Assembly (NCBI GenBank): GCA_905233425.1 | Contig: CAJOEC010000019.1 | Coordinates: 1 to 47,043 of the forward strand | Origin: an uncultured Prevotella sp. | GTDB taxonomy: Bacteria; Bacteroidota; Bacteroidia; Bacteroidales; Bacteroidaceae | Direction of reading: 5' to 3' | Length of the DNA: 47,043 bases | Shown: positions 37,505 through 46,485 of the stretch, piece by piece | Position numbering within the stretch: the stretch's first letter is position 1 | How the letters are laid out: each line of letters starts with the position of its first letter | Program-made: the position numbers and the translations under genes | The notes under the pieces: generated by a model | What the model was told of the DNA's origin: nothing | Databases searched by the model: none | Seen by the model: the letters and a program-made list of their open reading frames with translations, nothing else

Positions 37505-38503
37505 ATGGAAAAGACAGATGATACTGTAGACCAGATCAAGACCCGTGTCGTAGGCATCGACATACGTCTTGAAAGAACCACGTATGGCATTGTTGACATA
37601 CGCGGAGAGATTGTTGCCCAGGATTATTTCGACACGTCGGAGTATAACGATGTGAACGAATATATTACTGTATTGGCCGAAAAAGTCATTACGCTGATGG
37701 AGGAGAATGGTGGTTACGAGTCCATTCGCTCCATCGGCATCAGCGCCCCAAGCTCCAGCTGCATTACGGGGTGCATAGAGAATGCCGCCAACCTGCCGTG
37801 GAAAGGTGTCATACCTTTGGCAGCAATGCTGCGCGACCGTGTGGGAATGGCCGTGGCACTGGCCAACGACGCCCACATCACTGCCCTCGGCGAGAAGGCT
37901 TACGGCAGCGCACACGGAATGAAGGATTTCGTCGTGGTGTCGATGAGCCATGGAGGACTGGGCAGCTGCTTCTTCTCAAACGGAATGCCACACTTGGGCA
38001 CCATGGGCTTTGCCGGTGAGCTGGGCCATGTGTGTGTCGAGGTGGGAGGCCGGCAGTGTGGATGCGGCAACAAGGGATGCCTGGAAACCTACTGCACAAA
38101 GAACGGACTCATAAAGACCATCGAGGAGATGATGGAGAAGGAAGATATTCCAACAACCCTCGAAAACGTCAGGGAAATGGATGTCGCGGCATTAGCAAAA
38201 TACTGCGACAAGGGCGACGAACTGGCCATCGAGGCCTTCTACCGCACGGGCACAATGCTGGGGTTTGCATTGGCCAACTATGCCTCGGTGCTCAACCCGG
38301 AGGCAATCATCCTCACCGGCGACATGACGCAGGCGGGGAAATGGCTGATGAAACCCATGAGAAAGTCATTCGACGAACATGTGTTCCCAAATATCAGGGA
38401 AAACACACGCATCCTCGTGTCGATACTGAAGGAAGGTGAGCGCGACGTCCTCGGTGCCAGCGCACTGGCATGGGACGTCAAGGAATACTCACTGTTCAAG
38501 TAG
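37505..38503 (+). CDS. ROK family protein (sugar kinase-like)
   Basis: A 332-aa protein with the ROK fold. Catalytic base D122 (ALANDAHITALGE) is present. The zinc site H175-C185-C187-C192 lies in GELGHVCVEVGGRQCGCGNK followed by GC. The N-terminal phosphate loop, normally DxGGT, is instead GIDIRLERTTYGIVD, so ATP binding may be altered. There is no N-terminal helix-turn-helix, which argues against a classical ROK repressor. Members are often annotated glucokinase or N-acetylmannosamine kinase; here the substrate is unknown. It follows the arabinofuranosidase and overlaps the 3' end of the convergent protease gene by 15 bases. Confidence 0.85.
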   Translation: MEKTDDTVDQIKTRVVGIDIRLERTTYGIVDIRGEIVAQDYFDTSEYNDVNEYITVLAEKVITLMEENGGYESIRSIGISAPSSSCITGCIENAANLPWKGVIPLAAMLRDRVGMAVALANDAHITALGEKAYGSAHGMKDFVVVSMSHGGLGSCFFSNGMPHLGTMGFAGELGHVCVEVGGRQCGCGNKGCLETYCTKNGLIKTIEEMMEKEDIPTTLENVREMDVAALAKYCDKGDELAIEAFYRTGTMLGFALANYASVLNPEAIILTGDMTQAGKWLMKPMRKSFDEHVFPNIRENTRILVSILKEGERDVLGASALAWDVKEYSLFK

Positions 38504-40069
38504 TTGCAGCGCCCGCCGCACTATGTCGTTCTGCTCGTTGAAGATGGAGAAATACTCGTTCATGTCCCACAGGTCGCGGGCTATGAGGGCTTTTAGCTGT
38601 AGGCTCATGTAGGGCATCGTCTTGTCGCGCTCGGCATCGTCACGCGGTTTGACTCCCTGCTTCTCGCCCTCGGCCACGATTTTGTCTATCAGCTGCTGGG
38701 GAACCTCGAAATGCTCCTTGAAATCGGCGAACACTGGATATTTGGCTTTCAGCTGTTTGCGGTTCTGGTCTACGTAGCGCAGGTTCTGCTGGATGATGAT
38801 GCCCTTGGCCGCCAGCTCGCGGTGGTAGCGGGTGTAGCGCGTGGTGTCAAGGGGCACGAAATGGTCGGGCATGATGCCGCCGCCGCCATAGACGGTGCGT
38901 TTCTCCTTCAGCGTCAGGTATTTCAGCGAGTCGGGCCACGACTCCACACGGCTGAACACCGAGTCGGCATTTGTCAGCTCGCCGCTTTCAAGCCGGTTCG
39001 TCAGGTCTTTCTCATATCCCCGCTTGTTTCCTTTCTCGTAGGGCTTCTGTATGCAGCGTCCCGACGGTGTGTAGTAGTGGGCCACGGTGAGGCGGATCAT
39101 CGAGCCGTCGGGCAGGTCGATGGGTCTCTGCACCAGTCCCTTGCCGAATGTGCGCCGTCCCACTACTGTTGCACGGTCGTGGTCCTGTAGTGCGCCGGTG
39201 ACAATCTCTGCCGCCGAGGCTGAGAACTGGTCGACGAGCACCACCACACGCCCCTCGGTGAACCGTCCGTTGGCCGGGGCGTGGAACTCCTGCCGGGGCA
39301 CGCGCCGCCCGTTGGTGTAGACAATGAGGTCGCCCTGCTGCAGGAACTCACCCGCAACATCAGCAGCAGCCTGAAGATAGCCGCCGCCGTTCTCCTGAAG
39401 GTCAAGCACAAGGTCTTTCATGCCCTGTTGATATAGCTTGTCCATACTTTCCAAAAGCTCGTCGTATGTCGTTGCCCCGAAACTGCCAATGCGTATGTAG
39501 CCTATGCCAGGGCGCAGCATGTAGGTGGCATCGATGGAGTGAACGGGAATCTTGTCGCGCACCACGTCGAAGCGCAATGTGTCGCGTATGCCTTGGCGCA
39601 CGACTTTCAGCCGGGCCAGAGTGCCTTTGGGGCCGCGAAGGCGGCGCATAATCTCCTCCTTTACCATTTTCACACCCGCGATGGCGGTGTCGTTCACGCC
39701 TACGATGCGGTCGCCGGCGATGATGCCCACCTTCTCCGACGGGCCGTTGCTAATGGTCTGGATGACCATCAGCGTGTCGTCGACCATGTTGAACTGCACG
39801 CCGATGCCATCGAACGAACCGTTCAGCGGCTCGGTCATCTGCTTCGTCTCCTTGGGAGTGGTGTAACTGCTGTGGGGGTCGAGCTTTTCCAACATGCCGC
39901 GGATGGCATCCTCCGCGAGCTTGCCATCGTCAACTTCGTCCACGTAGATGCTGCTGATGGCCACCTGCGCCATCCGGAGCTTGCGTATGGCGTCGTCGAG
40001 CGATGTCTGTGCACTGCACGGCATGGCAGCGGCAATGGCTGCCAGAATGATTACTAACTGTCTATACAT
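38489..40069 (-). CDS. S41 family C-terminal processing peptidase
   Basis: A 526-aa serine protease with a signal peptide (to about 20, CSAQT), an N-terminal helical region, a PDZ domain (about 85-170; GIGVQFNMVDDTLMVIQTIS) and the S41 core. Catalytic dyad: S285 in QFSASAAE and K310 in RTFGKGLVQ. It cleaves unfolded or C-terminally tagged proteins in the periplasm, like CtpA/Prc. The C-terminal part (about 400-526) is an extra helical domain common in Bacteroidota. It is transcribed from its own promoter, divergent from the ABC exporter. Confidence 0.95.
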   Translation of the reverse strand: MYRQLVIILAAIAAAMPCSAQTSLDDAIRKLRMAQVAISSIYVDEVDDGKLAEDAIRGMLEKLDPHSSYTTPKETKQMTEPLNGSFDGIGVQFNMVDDTLMVIQTISNGPSEKVGIIAGDRIVGVNDTAIAGVKMVKEEIMRRLRGPKGTLARLKVVRQGIRDTLRFDVVRDKIPVHSIDATYMLRPGIGYIRIGSFGATTYDELLESMDKLYQQGMKDLVLDLQENGGGYLQAAADVAGEFLQQGDLIVYTNGRRVPRQEFHAPANGRFTEGRVVVLVDQFSASAAEIVTGALQDHDRATVVGRRTFGKGLVQRPIDLPDGSMIRLTVAHYYTPSGRCIQKPYEKGNKRGYEKDLTNRLESGELTNADSVFSRVESWPDSLKYLTLKEKRTVYGGGGIMPDHFVPLDTTRYTRYHRELAAKGIIIQQNLRYVDQNRKQLKAKYPVFADFKEHFEVPQQLIDKIVAEGEKQGVKPRDDAERDKTMPYMSLQLKALIARDLWDMNEYFSIFNEQNDIVRRALQLLEQ

Positions 40070-40102
40070 CTTGTTATATTAGAATGATTACAATTTGTGC
40101 TG

Positions 40103-40133
40103 CAAAGTTACAGTTTTTATGCGAACCAGCAAA
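40103..40133 (-). promoter_or_regulatory. Promoter of the S41 protease gene (TTTG-N19-TAACTTTG)
   Basis: TTTG at 40133-40130 and TAACTTTG at 40110-40103 on the minus strand, 19 bases apart; 33 bases before the start codon. Confidence 0.8.
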
Positions 40134-40170
40134 AAAAGCACTATTATTTTCACAATTAATCACCAATGCG

Positions 40171-40202
40171 TTTGTCTGTTTCGCAGAAATTCACTACCTT
40201 TG
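40171..40202 (+). promoter_or_regulatory. Promoter of the ABC exporter gene (TTTG-N20-TACCTTTG)
   Basis: TTTG at 40171-40174 and TACCTTTG at 40195-40202, 20 bases apart. It fixes the start codon at 40233 rather than at upstream in-frame codons. The short leader contains two ACAAAAACCC units. Confidence 0.8.
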
Positions 40203-40232
40203 TCCCACAAAAACCCACAAAAACCCACCTCT

Positions 40233-42062
40233 ATGACCACCGACACATCAACTACTGCGGGCAAGATGACCATCTGGGGTCTGCTCCGCAACATTCTGCC
40301 CTTTGTGCTTCCCTACCGCTGGCTCATCGGCATCACCCTTTTCCTCACACTCGTTGGTTCACTCATGGCACAGGTCAACGCCGTAGTCCTCGACCGTGCC
40401 GTCGATGCCATCAACGCCCTTGTGGGCCGTGACGGCGGCTTCAACTGGGGCGAGGCCACCCGCATTCTGACAATCATCAGCATAGTGCTCCTTGGCAAGG
40501 AACTGATAGGCGCCGTGGTGACCTTCTTCCAGCGTTATTACGGCGAGCGTATGCGCATACTTGTGAGCCGCGACCTCTCCCTCCGTGTCGTCGAGCGCAT
40601 CCTGTCGTTCCGCATGGCCTTCTTCAGCGCCGATGGCAACGAGACGGGAAAGCTGCAGTCGCGTATTGACCGTGGCATCATGAGCCTGAGCAACACGGTG
40701 AACAATTTCTTCATCGAGATTCTGCCGCTCTTCACCAGCGCCATCCTCGCCCTCGCCCTGATGTTCGCCGCCAATTTCTATGTCGGACTGGTGGCGCTGT
40801 GCATCGTGCCCATTTATTTCTGGGTGACCTACGTCCAGGCCTCGCGCATGAAGGGCGGGCGGCGCGGCATCTTCGGCAGCCACCAGGCCGTCAGTCAGGG
40901 CATACTCAACATCATCGAGAGCATAACGGTAATAAAGTCGTTCAACCGCGAACAGGCCGAGGCCGACCGACAGGCCGACATACAGCGCACCATGACGGGA
41001 TTGCAGCTCGACACGCGGCGGAAGAGCTATTTCTTCAACGGACTGAAGAGTTTCCTCGAGCAGATTGGCACCGTGCTCATCATCATCCTCACGGCCTACC
41101 TCGTGCTCATCGACTATCCCGGCATGTCGATAGGAAAGATAATGTACCACGTGATGCTGTTCGCTAACGTCAGCGCGCCCATACGCCAGCTGCACCGCAT
41201 CTACGACGACATGAACGACGCGCTAATATACGCCGAGGGATTCTTCGGCATCCTCCATGCCGACGACGAGGTGGAACAGACCGGCAGCCACCGCCCGAGC
41301 CGTGTCAGCGGCGACTTCGTAATGCAGAACGTCCACTTCACCTACCCCGGCGGCACGAAGGCACTGACCGACGTCTCGCTGCACATCCCCGCAGGGAAGA
41401 TTACAGCCTTGGTGGGACTGAGCGGAGCGGGCAAGAGCACCATCGTTAACCTTTTAGACAAGTTCTACAACCCGCAGCAGGGCACAATATCGCTCGACGG
41501 CACCGACCTGCAGCAGTGGGACACACAGTGGCTGCGCGAGAATATCGGCCTCGTGCTGCAAAAGAACCACATCTTCGACGGCACCATCGAGGAGAACATA
41601 CGCTACGGCAACCCCGGCGCGACGACGGCCGACGTGGAGCGTGCCGCACGCCAGGCATTCATCTACGACCAAGTGGTGGAGCTGCCTAATGGGTTCCAGT
41701 CACCGGCGCTACAGCTCAGCGGCGGGCAGCAACAGCGCATTGCTATAGCCCGGATGTTCCTGAAGAACCCGCCGATAATCTTCCTCGACGAGCCGACGGC
41801 AAGCCTCGACGCCATCGCCACAGAGCAGATAAAGGCCAGCATCGACGCGATAAAGAAGGGTCGCACGGTGATTATCATCTCCCACAACATAGGCCAGATA
41901 ATCGACGCCGACCAGATATACGTATTGCAACAAGGGCACGTCGTTCAAGGGGGCTCGCCCGCCGAGGTCTACCGCCAGGGCGGACTCTACAAAGACATCT
42001 TCGATGCCAGTGCCCGCAGCATGAACATCGACAAGATTGCCAGTACCATAAGCACCCCGTGA
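40233..42062 (+). CDS. ABC exporter, fused permease and ATPase
   Basis: A 609-aa half-transporter. The N-terminal transmembrane domain has six helices (about 20-330); the nucleotide-binding domain follows (about 360-600). Walker A GLSGAGKST is at about 395, signature LSGGQQQR at about 495, Walker B IIFLDEPTASLD at about 515, and an H-loop in IIISHNIGQ. It is the type I exporter class (MsbA/MDR-like), probably a homodimer in the inner membrane exporting lipids, drugs or peptides; the substrate cannot be assigned. It ends four bases before the convergent phosphatidyltransferase gene. Confidence 0.95.
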   Translation: MTTDTSTTAGKMTIWGLLRNILPFVLPYRWLIGITLFLTLVGSLMAQVNAVVLDRAVDAINALVGRDGGFNWGEATRILTIISIVLLGKELIGAVVTFFQRYYGERMRILVSRDLSLRVVERILSFRMAFFSADGNETGKLQSRIDRGIMSLSNTVNNFFIEILPLFTSAILALALMFAANFYVGLVALCIVPIYFWVTYVQASRMKGGRRGIFGSHQAVSQGILNIIESITVIKSFNREQAEADRQADIQRTMTGLQLDTRRKSYFFNGLKSFLEQIGTVLIIILTAYLVLIDYPGMSIGKIMYHVMLFANVSAPIRQLHRIYDDMNDALIYAEGFFGILHADDEVEQTGSHRPSRVSGDFVMQNVHFTYPGGTKALTDVSLHIPAGKITALVGLSGAGKSTIVNLLDKFYNPQQGTISLDGTDLQQWDTQWLRENIGLVLQKNHIFDGTIEENIRYGNPGATTADVERAARQAFIYDQVVELPNGFQSPALQLSGGQQQRIAIARMFLKNPPIIFLDEPTASLDAIATEQIKASIDAIKKGRTVIIISHNIGQIIDADQIYVLQQGHVVQGGSPAEVYRQGGLYKDIFDASARSMNIDKIASTISTP

Positions 42063-42066
42063 CACG

Positions 42067-42714
42067 CTACTGGCGGCGGCAGTACAAGATGCGCCACAGG
42101 GCCGTCAGGTTTGCCAGCACAGCAATGACGGTCATACCGGCTGCAAGCCAGACGAGGCTGCCCGTGATGCCGCTGACAATAGCAGCCAAGGCCGTGACGA
42201 CCACACGTTCGGGCCGTTGCATGAGGCCCACCTTGCAGTCCAGTCCCAGACCTTCGGCACGTGCGCGGACATAGCTCACCATCATCGACCCCGTTATAGC
42301 GGCAAAGGCCATCGCCCCCGCCCATAGCCATTCATCGCCGGCACGGAGCAGTAGCATGGCAATCCCCGAGAGGGTTAGCAGCTCGCTATATCGGTCGAGG
42401 GTGGAGTCGAGCAGCGCGCCGAACTTTGTCGAAAGGCCTCCAAGGCGTGCCAGTCGGCCGTCCATCATGTCGAAAAGGCCGGCAAGGAGGATGACTATGC
42501 CTCCCCACAGCGTCAGGCTTGCCGCTTCCTGCGGACTTGCAGCAATGTGGAAGGCAGCCTCAACGAAAAGCCACGCCGCCACGGCATTGCCTAAAAGACC
42601 GATGACTGTCACCACGTTGGGCGTGATGTGCAACCGCAAAAAGAGCCGCAACAGCGGGTCTACAACAACATAGACCAGCTTCTGGATAAAGTCACGGTAA
42701 CTAAAACTGCCCAT
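42067..42714 (-). CDS. CDP-alcohol phosphatidyltransferase
   Basis: A 215-aa membrane enzyme. The signature D82-x2-D85-G86-x2-A89-R90-x8-G99-x3-D103-x3-D107 is complete (FDMMDGRLARLGG...GALLDSTLD). It joins a CDP-activated diacylglycerol to an alcohol headgroup. Paired with PgpA it could be phosphatidylglycerol-phosphate synthase (PgsA-like). In gut Bacteroidota a similar pair belongs to the phosphatidylinositol pathway, but no inositol-phosphate synthase is in view. The start at 42714 (MGSFSYRDFIQKLVYVVVDP) lies inside the end of pgpA (14-bp overlap), so the two are translationally coupled. Confidence 0.9.
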   Translation of the reverse strand: MGSFSYRDFIQKLVYVVVDPLLRLFLRLHITPNVVTVIGLLGNAVAAWLFVEAAFHIAASPQEAASLTLWGGIVILLAGLFDMMDGRLARLGGLSTKFGALLDSTLDRYSELLTLSGIAMLLLRAGDEWLWAGAMAFAAITGSMMVSYVRARAEGLGLDCKVGLMQRPERVVVTALAAIVSGITGSLVWLAAGMTVIAVLANLTALWRILYCRRQ

Positions 42715-43207
42715 AATACAAATAGATAAAAACGAATAAAGCCAATGCCGAATACACCCCTGCCAGCAAATCGTCGGCCATGACCCAGAAGGCTCCACGA
42801 CGGCGGTCAAGGGCGCGGATGCCAAGTGGCTTTACGATGTCGAAGAAACGGAACAGCAGCAGTGCCGCGACAGCCAACTTCCAGTCATCGGACGACAGCT
42901 GCATCGTCTGCCAATTGGGAACAGCCAGCAAAGCCACCCAAACACCAACCATCTCGTCGACAACCACTCGGCTTGGGTCGTCGCCCCAGTGAGGCATAAG
43001 CTGCCGCGTGGCCCACGTGCCGGCAATGGTGAAAAAGATGATAAGCGCTACGGTCACTGCCTGTAGCACGGCAAGACTCATTAAAGCGTGCAGACACAGC
43101 CATATAACCGTGGCAAGTACTGCCCCAGCCGTGCCCGGTCCCCATGGCCAGAAACCGGCACCAAACCCCGTGCCTACGATTACAGGTATTAATGGTGGTC
43201 TGCCCAT
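42701..43207 (-). CDS. pgpA: Phosphatidylglycerophosphatase A family protein
   Basis: A 168-aa inner-membrane lipid phosphatase. Motifs: GTGFGAGFWPWGPGTAG near the start, VVVDEMVGVWVALLAVP in the middle and RFFDIVKPLGIRALDRRRGA with WVMADDLLAGVYSA at the end, all typical of PgpA. The start at 43207 (MGRPPLIPVIVGTGFGAG) matches the family; an upstream in-frame start at 43240 is less likely. It dephosphorylates phosphatidylglycerophosphate, or phosphatidylinositol phosphate if the neighbouring transferase uses inositol. Confidence 0.9.
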   Translation of the reverse strand: MGRPPLIPVIVGTGFGAGFWPWGPGTAGAVLATVIWLCLHALMSLAVLQAVTVALIIFFTIAGTWATRQLMPHWGDDPSRVVVDEMVGVWVALLAVPNWQTMQLSSDDWKLAVAALLLFRFFDIVKPLGIRALDRRRGAFWVMADDLLAGVYSALALFVFIYLYYGQF

Positions 43208-43316
43208 ATTCTTTTCTACAACAAAATGCACGAATCTCACGAATGTTGCACATCTATTCGTGAAATTCGTGCAATTCGTCGTAAAAGAACGTAATTCTTT
43301 TAAAGAAAAACGTCGT

Positions 43317-43739
43317 TTACTTCTGTTTCAGCAAATCGCGGATTTCAGCCAGCAGCTCCTCCTGTGTAGGTCCGGCGGGAGCGGCGGGAGCCTCCTCTTC
43401 CTTCTTCTTGTTCATCTTGTTGATGCCCTTGAGCATAAGGAAGATACAGAATGCAACAATGAGGAAGTCCACCACGTTCTGTATGAACTGACCGTATGCC
43501 AGCGTGGCGGCACCAGCCTCCTTGGCAGCTGCCAACGTCTCGAACTCACCATCGCCGAGGGTGACAAACAGATTGGTGAAATCAACACCGCCGGTAATCT
43601 TCCCGATGATAGGCATCAGCACATCGTCGACCAGCGAGCTGACAATTTTTCCAAACGCTCCGCCGATGATAACACCGACAGCCATGTCCATAACGTTGCC
43701 CTTCATGGCAAACTCTTTGAATTCCTTAATAAATCCCAT
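43317..43739 (-). CDS. mscL: Large-conductance mechanosensitive channel
   Basis: A 140-aa channel protein opening under hypo-osmotic shock. It has the N-terminal amphipathic helix and TM1 ([20 protein letters not shown] then [17 protein letters not shown]), a periplasmic loop with a Glu/Ala-rich stretch, TM2 ([16 protein letters not shown]) and a charged C-terminal helix ([14 protein letters not shown]). The length is normal. It has its own -7 box upstream. Confidence 0.97.
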   Translation of the reverse strand: MGFIKEFKEFAMKGNVMDMAVGVIIGGAFGKIVSSLVDDVLMPIIGKITGGVDFTNLFVTLGDGEFETLAAAKEAGAATLAYGQFIQNVVDFLIVAFCIFLMLKGINKMNKKKEEEAPAAPAGPTQEELLAEIRDLLKQK

Positions 43740-43795
43740 AGTCGTTAGTATTTAATTTATTGTAAAATTGATTAAATTATTACCATTTATCACTG

Positions 43796-43803
43796 CAAAG
43801 GTA
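43796..43803 (-). promoter_or_regulatory. -7 promoter box of mscL (TACCTTTG)
   Basis: TACCTTTG at 43803-43796 on the minus strand, 56 bases before the start codon. No TTTG is found at the standard 19-21 spacing, so the promoter is weaker or differently regulated. Confidence 0.6.
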
Positions 43804-43918
43804 AACATTTATTTCAAATGCCGTGTCATTTCTTCACTTTTTTTTGCAGAATATTTCGTTTTCTTTGCGCAGTTTGTTAAAATTCGGTGTTTATTCTTTC
43901 TTCAGAGTTTTTGTAAAA

Positions 43919-45499
43919 CTATTTCCTGAACTGTTCAATCTGGCAAGCATGCACCTTCGTCGCCTTGTCGTAGCTGATGCCGACGAGGAGGATGTCACCA
44001 GTGTACTCCTGCACTTTCTCGGGGTAATGCTTCTGCTTTATCTGCGAAATGGCGGTGTCGGCTGTATGATCGTATTTCAGTTCGATGACCACGGCGGGCT
44101 TGCTGACATTCTTGCGGGGGATGAGCACGAGGTCGGCATAGCCGTCGCCAGTCTGATACTCGCGGTGTACATGGAAGTTGTTGCGGGCGTTGTAGAAGGC
44201 GAGGCTGAGCACACAGGCCATCGCGTTCTCGTCGCTGTATTTGAAGAGGCTCACGTTCTCTCTGTGGGCTGTCTCCACACCACGTGCCACCGCCTCGGCA
44301 TCGCCGCGCAGCAGGGCAGCGAGCAACCGCTCCGAGGCCTGCAGGGCATCGACCACGGGCTTCCATTTGTTCTCCATAATGGCACTTTCCATCTCGCCGG
44401 CCACCTCCATGTTGGGTATGAAACACTCCTGCGTCGTGCGGTCGTAAGTTAGGTAGCCCAAGTGAATAAGAACGGTGAGTACGTCGTCGCGGCTTTTCAC
44501 GTCGTGCATGTCGTTGCTGAATCCCTTCACCCTCACCGGGCACCGTCCTCCAGCCAGCATTTCGATGACATCGTCCTTCAGCCCCTCGTAGTTCATCTCG
44601 ATATAGGTGGCTACGGTATCGTAGGTAGCCGTAGTGCCCCAGTAGCTTTCGCAATAATCGTTGTAGATGGCCTCCATCACCGAATTAGGGTTGAACATTG
44701 AGGGTTGGGAGCCAATCAGGTAGCCGTCGTACCATTTCTCCAATTCGTCAAAGTTCATGCCGTTCTTAGCGGCCAACGCCTGCACTTCCTGCTTAGTAAA
44801 TCCAAAATAGGGGGCCAACTGCCGTGGTGTCACCATGGAGTATTCCCTGAAATTATTGAGCGCCGACTGTGTGTCGTATTTCTTGATGGGCAGTATGCCC
44901 GTCATATAGACACCGGCAAAAACCGTGGCCGAGTCGCCGCCCTTGAACAGGCGGCGCAGCAGGTTGACGTAGCTATTCATGGCCTCCGGCTCGTCGGCGG
45001 CCTCACGGCAGATGGCATCCCACTCGTCAACAATCATAATAAACTGTACACCCGTCTTGCGCACCACGTGGCCAAGAACATCCATCAGGTCATCGTCGGC
45101 CTCCACTTCCACATCTGGGAAAGCCTCGCAGACCTCCTCTTTCACTTTCTGCTGCATCAAGGTAGTCAGCTCTATGCGAGGTATGTCACGGGTTGTGAAG
45201 TCGGTCACATCAAGGTAGATGACCGGATATTTGTTTAGATGCTCCTCATAGCTCGGGTCGCGGGCTATCTCAAGGTCATCGAAAAGCGCGTGCGAATCGC
45301 ACGAGCGGTCGTAGTAGGCGCAGAGCATCTTGGCCGCCATCGACTTGCCGAAACGGCGGGCGCGGCTCACACAGCTATATTTGAACTCGGAGCAAAGCGT
45401 GTTGTTGATAATGCTGATCAGCCCCGACTTGTCCACGTACTCCCCTTTGCGGGCCTCACGGAAGCCCACGTTTCCTTTGTCAATATAACGTCCCACCAT
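43919..45499 (-). CDS. AAA-like ATPase with C-terminal PD-(D/E)XK nuclease domain
   Basis: A 526-aa protein. The N-terminal AAA-like domain (YVDKSGLISIINNTL, then the Walker A variant SRARRFGKSMAAKM at about 45-58, and Walker B IMIVDEWDA at about 164) is followed by a helical region. The C-terminal PDDEXK_9-type domain has D456 (GYADLVLIPR), E473 and K475 (VIELKYD). This family is expanded in Bacteroidota, often in dozens of copies, and its function is unknown; mobile-element or defence links have been suggested. It has a strong promoter, and an array of four dyads lies about 50-140 bases upstream of that. Confidence 0.9.
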   Translation of the reverse strand: MVGRYIDKGNVGFREARKGEYVDKSGLISIINNTLCSEFKYSCVSRARRFGKSMAAKMLCAYYDRSCDSHALFDDLEIARDPSYEEHLNKYPVIYLDVTDFTTRDIPRIELTTLMQQKVKEEVCEAFPDVEVEADDDLMDVLGHVVRKTGVQFIMIVDEWDAICREAADEPEAMNSYVNLLRRLFKGGDSATVFAGVYMTGILPIKKYDTQSALNNFREYSMVTPRQLAPYFGFTKQEVQALAAKNGMNFDELEKWYDGYLIGSQPSMFNPNSVMEAIYNDYCESYWGTTATYDTVATYIEMNYEGLKDDVIEMLAGGRCPVRVKGFSNDMHDVKSRDDVLTVLIHLGYLTYDRTTQECFIPNMEVAGEMESAIMENKWKPVVDALQASERLLAALLRGDAEAVARGVETAHRENVSLFKYSDENAMACVLSLAFYNARNNFHVHREYQTGDGYADLVLIPRKNVSKPAVVIELKYDHTADTAISQIKQKHYPEKVQEYTGDILLVGISYDKATKVHACQIEQFRK

Positions 45500-45542
45500 T
45501 GCTGTTTACGATTTACATATTTACAATTTGCCTTGATGGCTG

Positions 45543-45573
45543 CAAAGTTACGCAAAAGTCAGGAACTGGCAAA
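45543..45573 (-). promoter_or_regulatory. Promoter of the AAA/PD-(D/E)XK gene (TTTG-N19-TAACTTTG)
   Basis: TTTG at 45573-45570 and TAACTTTG at 45550-45543 on the minus strand, 19 bases apart; 43 bases before the start codon. Confidence 0.8.
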
Positions 45574-45623
45574 ATTATTCTCTCTAAATGTTTGCCGTTT
45601 CAGTAAAAATGGTTGCAATGACC

Positions 45624-45711
45624 TGTGACTGGAGTCACAAGACCCTGTGACACCAGTCGCGTAATCCTGCGACATGAGTCACAGGAACCTGTGACTCCAG
45701 TCGCAGACAGG
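45624..45711. repeat. 22-bp-period array of four TGYGACNNNAGTCRCR dyads
   Basis: The 16-bp dyads TGTGACTGGAGTCACA, TGTGACACCAGTCGCG, TGCGACATGAGTCACA and TGTGACTCCAGTCGCA begin at 45624, 45646, 45668 and 45690, exactly 22 bp apart. The 6-bp spacers (AGACCC, TAATCC, GGAACC, GACAGG) vary. It lies between the end of the HU-like gene and the promoter of the AAA/PD-(D/E)XK gene. It could be an operator array, a structured RNA array, or a slippage product. Confidence 0.88.
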
Positions 45712-45798
45712 ATGGAATTGGGCAAGCTGAGAGAAATAGCAGACAAGCTGAGAGGAGTGGACGGGTGGTTGACTGGAAAGGGGCGGGGCGGATGATGG

Positions 45799-46449
45799 CT
45801 ATCGGTGACGATAGACGATGGTGGAGCCAGTCTTTTCGGCCCTTAGCAGCGCGTCTTCGCCCGTGGAGAGGCTCTTCAGCCACTTTCGGGCCATGTAGTC
45901 TGTGATTCCAAGATACTGCATCAGTATATGTCGGGTCACGAATCCGCGTTGGCGGAGGAGTGCCTCGACATTCCTTTCCATCTCATCGCGGCTGTAGGTG
46001 GCCGAGTGGCCCACCATGCCGCGCCCCATGAAATTCTCGAAGCTGTAGCCTTGTTCGTCGAGCAGATTGAGGAACTCAGCGTCGGGAGTGAAGCCTATGC
46101 CTTCTATCTGCACGTCGTTTCCGGTGATTTGCGACGGGTCGGTGAAATGAGGCTTCACGGGATTGCCGTCTGCATCCTCACGTTCTCGCAGGCCGAGGCG
46201 GAGGAAGAATGTGCCCAGGCCGTTCCAGTGCATGCGGTGTCCGAAGACCAGCTGCTCCACTATCTCGCGCTCCAGCACGGTCATGGCCATTTCGAGCAGT
46301 TCGGGGCGCAGCAGACCGTGACGCGCTATATGGGCCATAAGTTGCTGTTTGTTCACTGTGCCGAAAGTCTCCTGCCTCACATGGTAGGTGTCGTTGCCCT
46401 CGGCGTCGGGTTGTGGGTTGCGGTGTACGCTGAATTGTATTGTGTTCAT
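45799..46449 (-). CDS. HU-like DNA-binding protein with a C-terminal helical domain
   Basis: A 216-aa protein. Residues about 1-125 fit the Bacteroidota HU/IHF-like (HU-HIG) fold: MNTIQFSVHRNPQPDAEGND, VNKQQLMAHIARHGLLRPEL, MHWNGLGTFFLRLGLRERED, and a further beta segment. Residues about 150-216 look like a helix-turn-helix or winged-helix part (RQRGFVTRHILMQYLGITDY, then MARKWLKSLSTGEDALLRAE). It probably binds DNA as a nucleoid-type or regulatory protein. It is transcribed from its own promoter, and its gene ends about 90 bases before the 22-bp dyad array. Confidence 0.75.
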   Translation of the reverse strand: MNTIQFSVHRNPQPDAEGNDTYHVRQETFGTVNKQQLMAHIARHGLLRPELLEMAMTVLEREIVEQLVFGHRMHWNGLGTFFLRLGLREREDADGNPVKPHFTDPSQITGNDVQIEGIGFTPDAEFLNLLDEQGYSFENFMGRGMVGHSATYSRDEMERNVEALLRQRGFVTRHILMQYLGITDYMARKWLKSLSTGEDALLRAEKTGSTIVYRHR

Positions 46450-46485
46450 AGTCGTGATTATTTGTCTGATCCTACTTGGTGGCTA

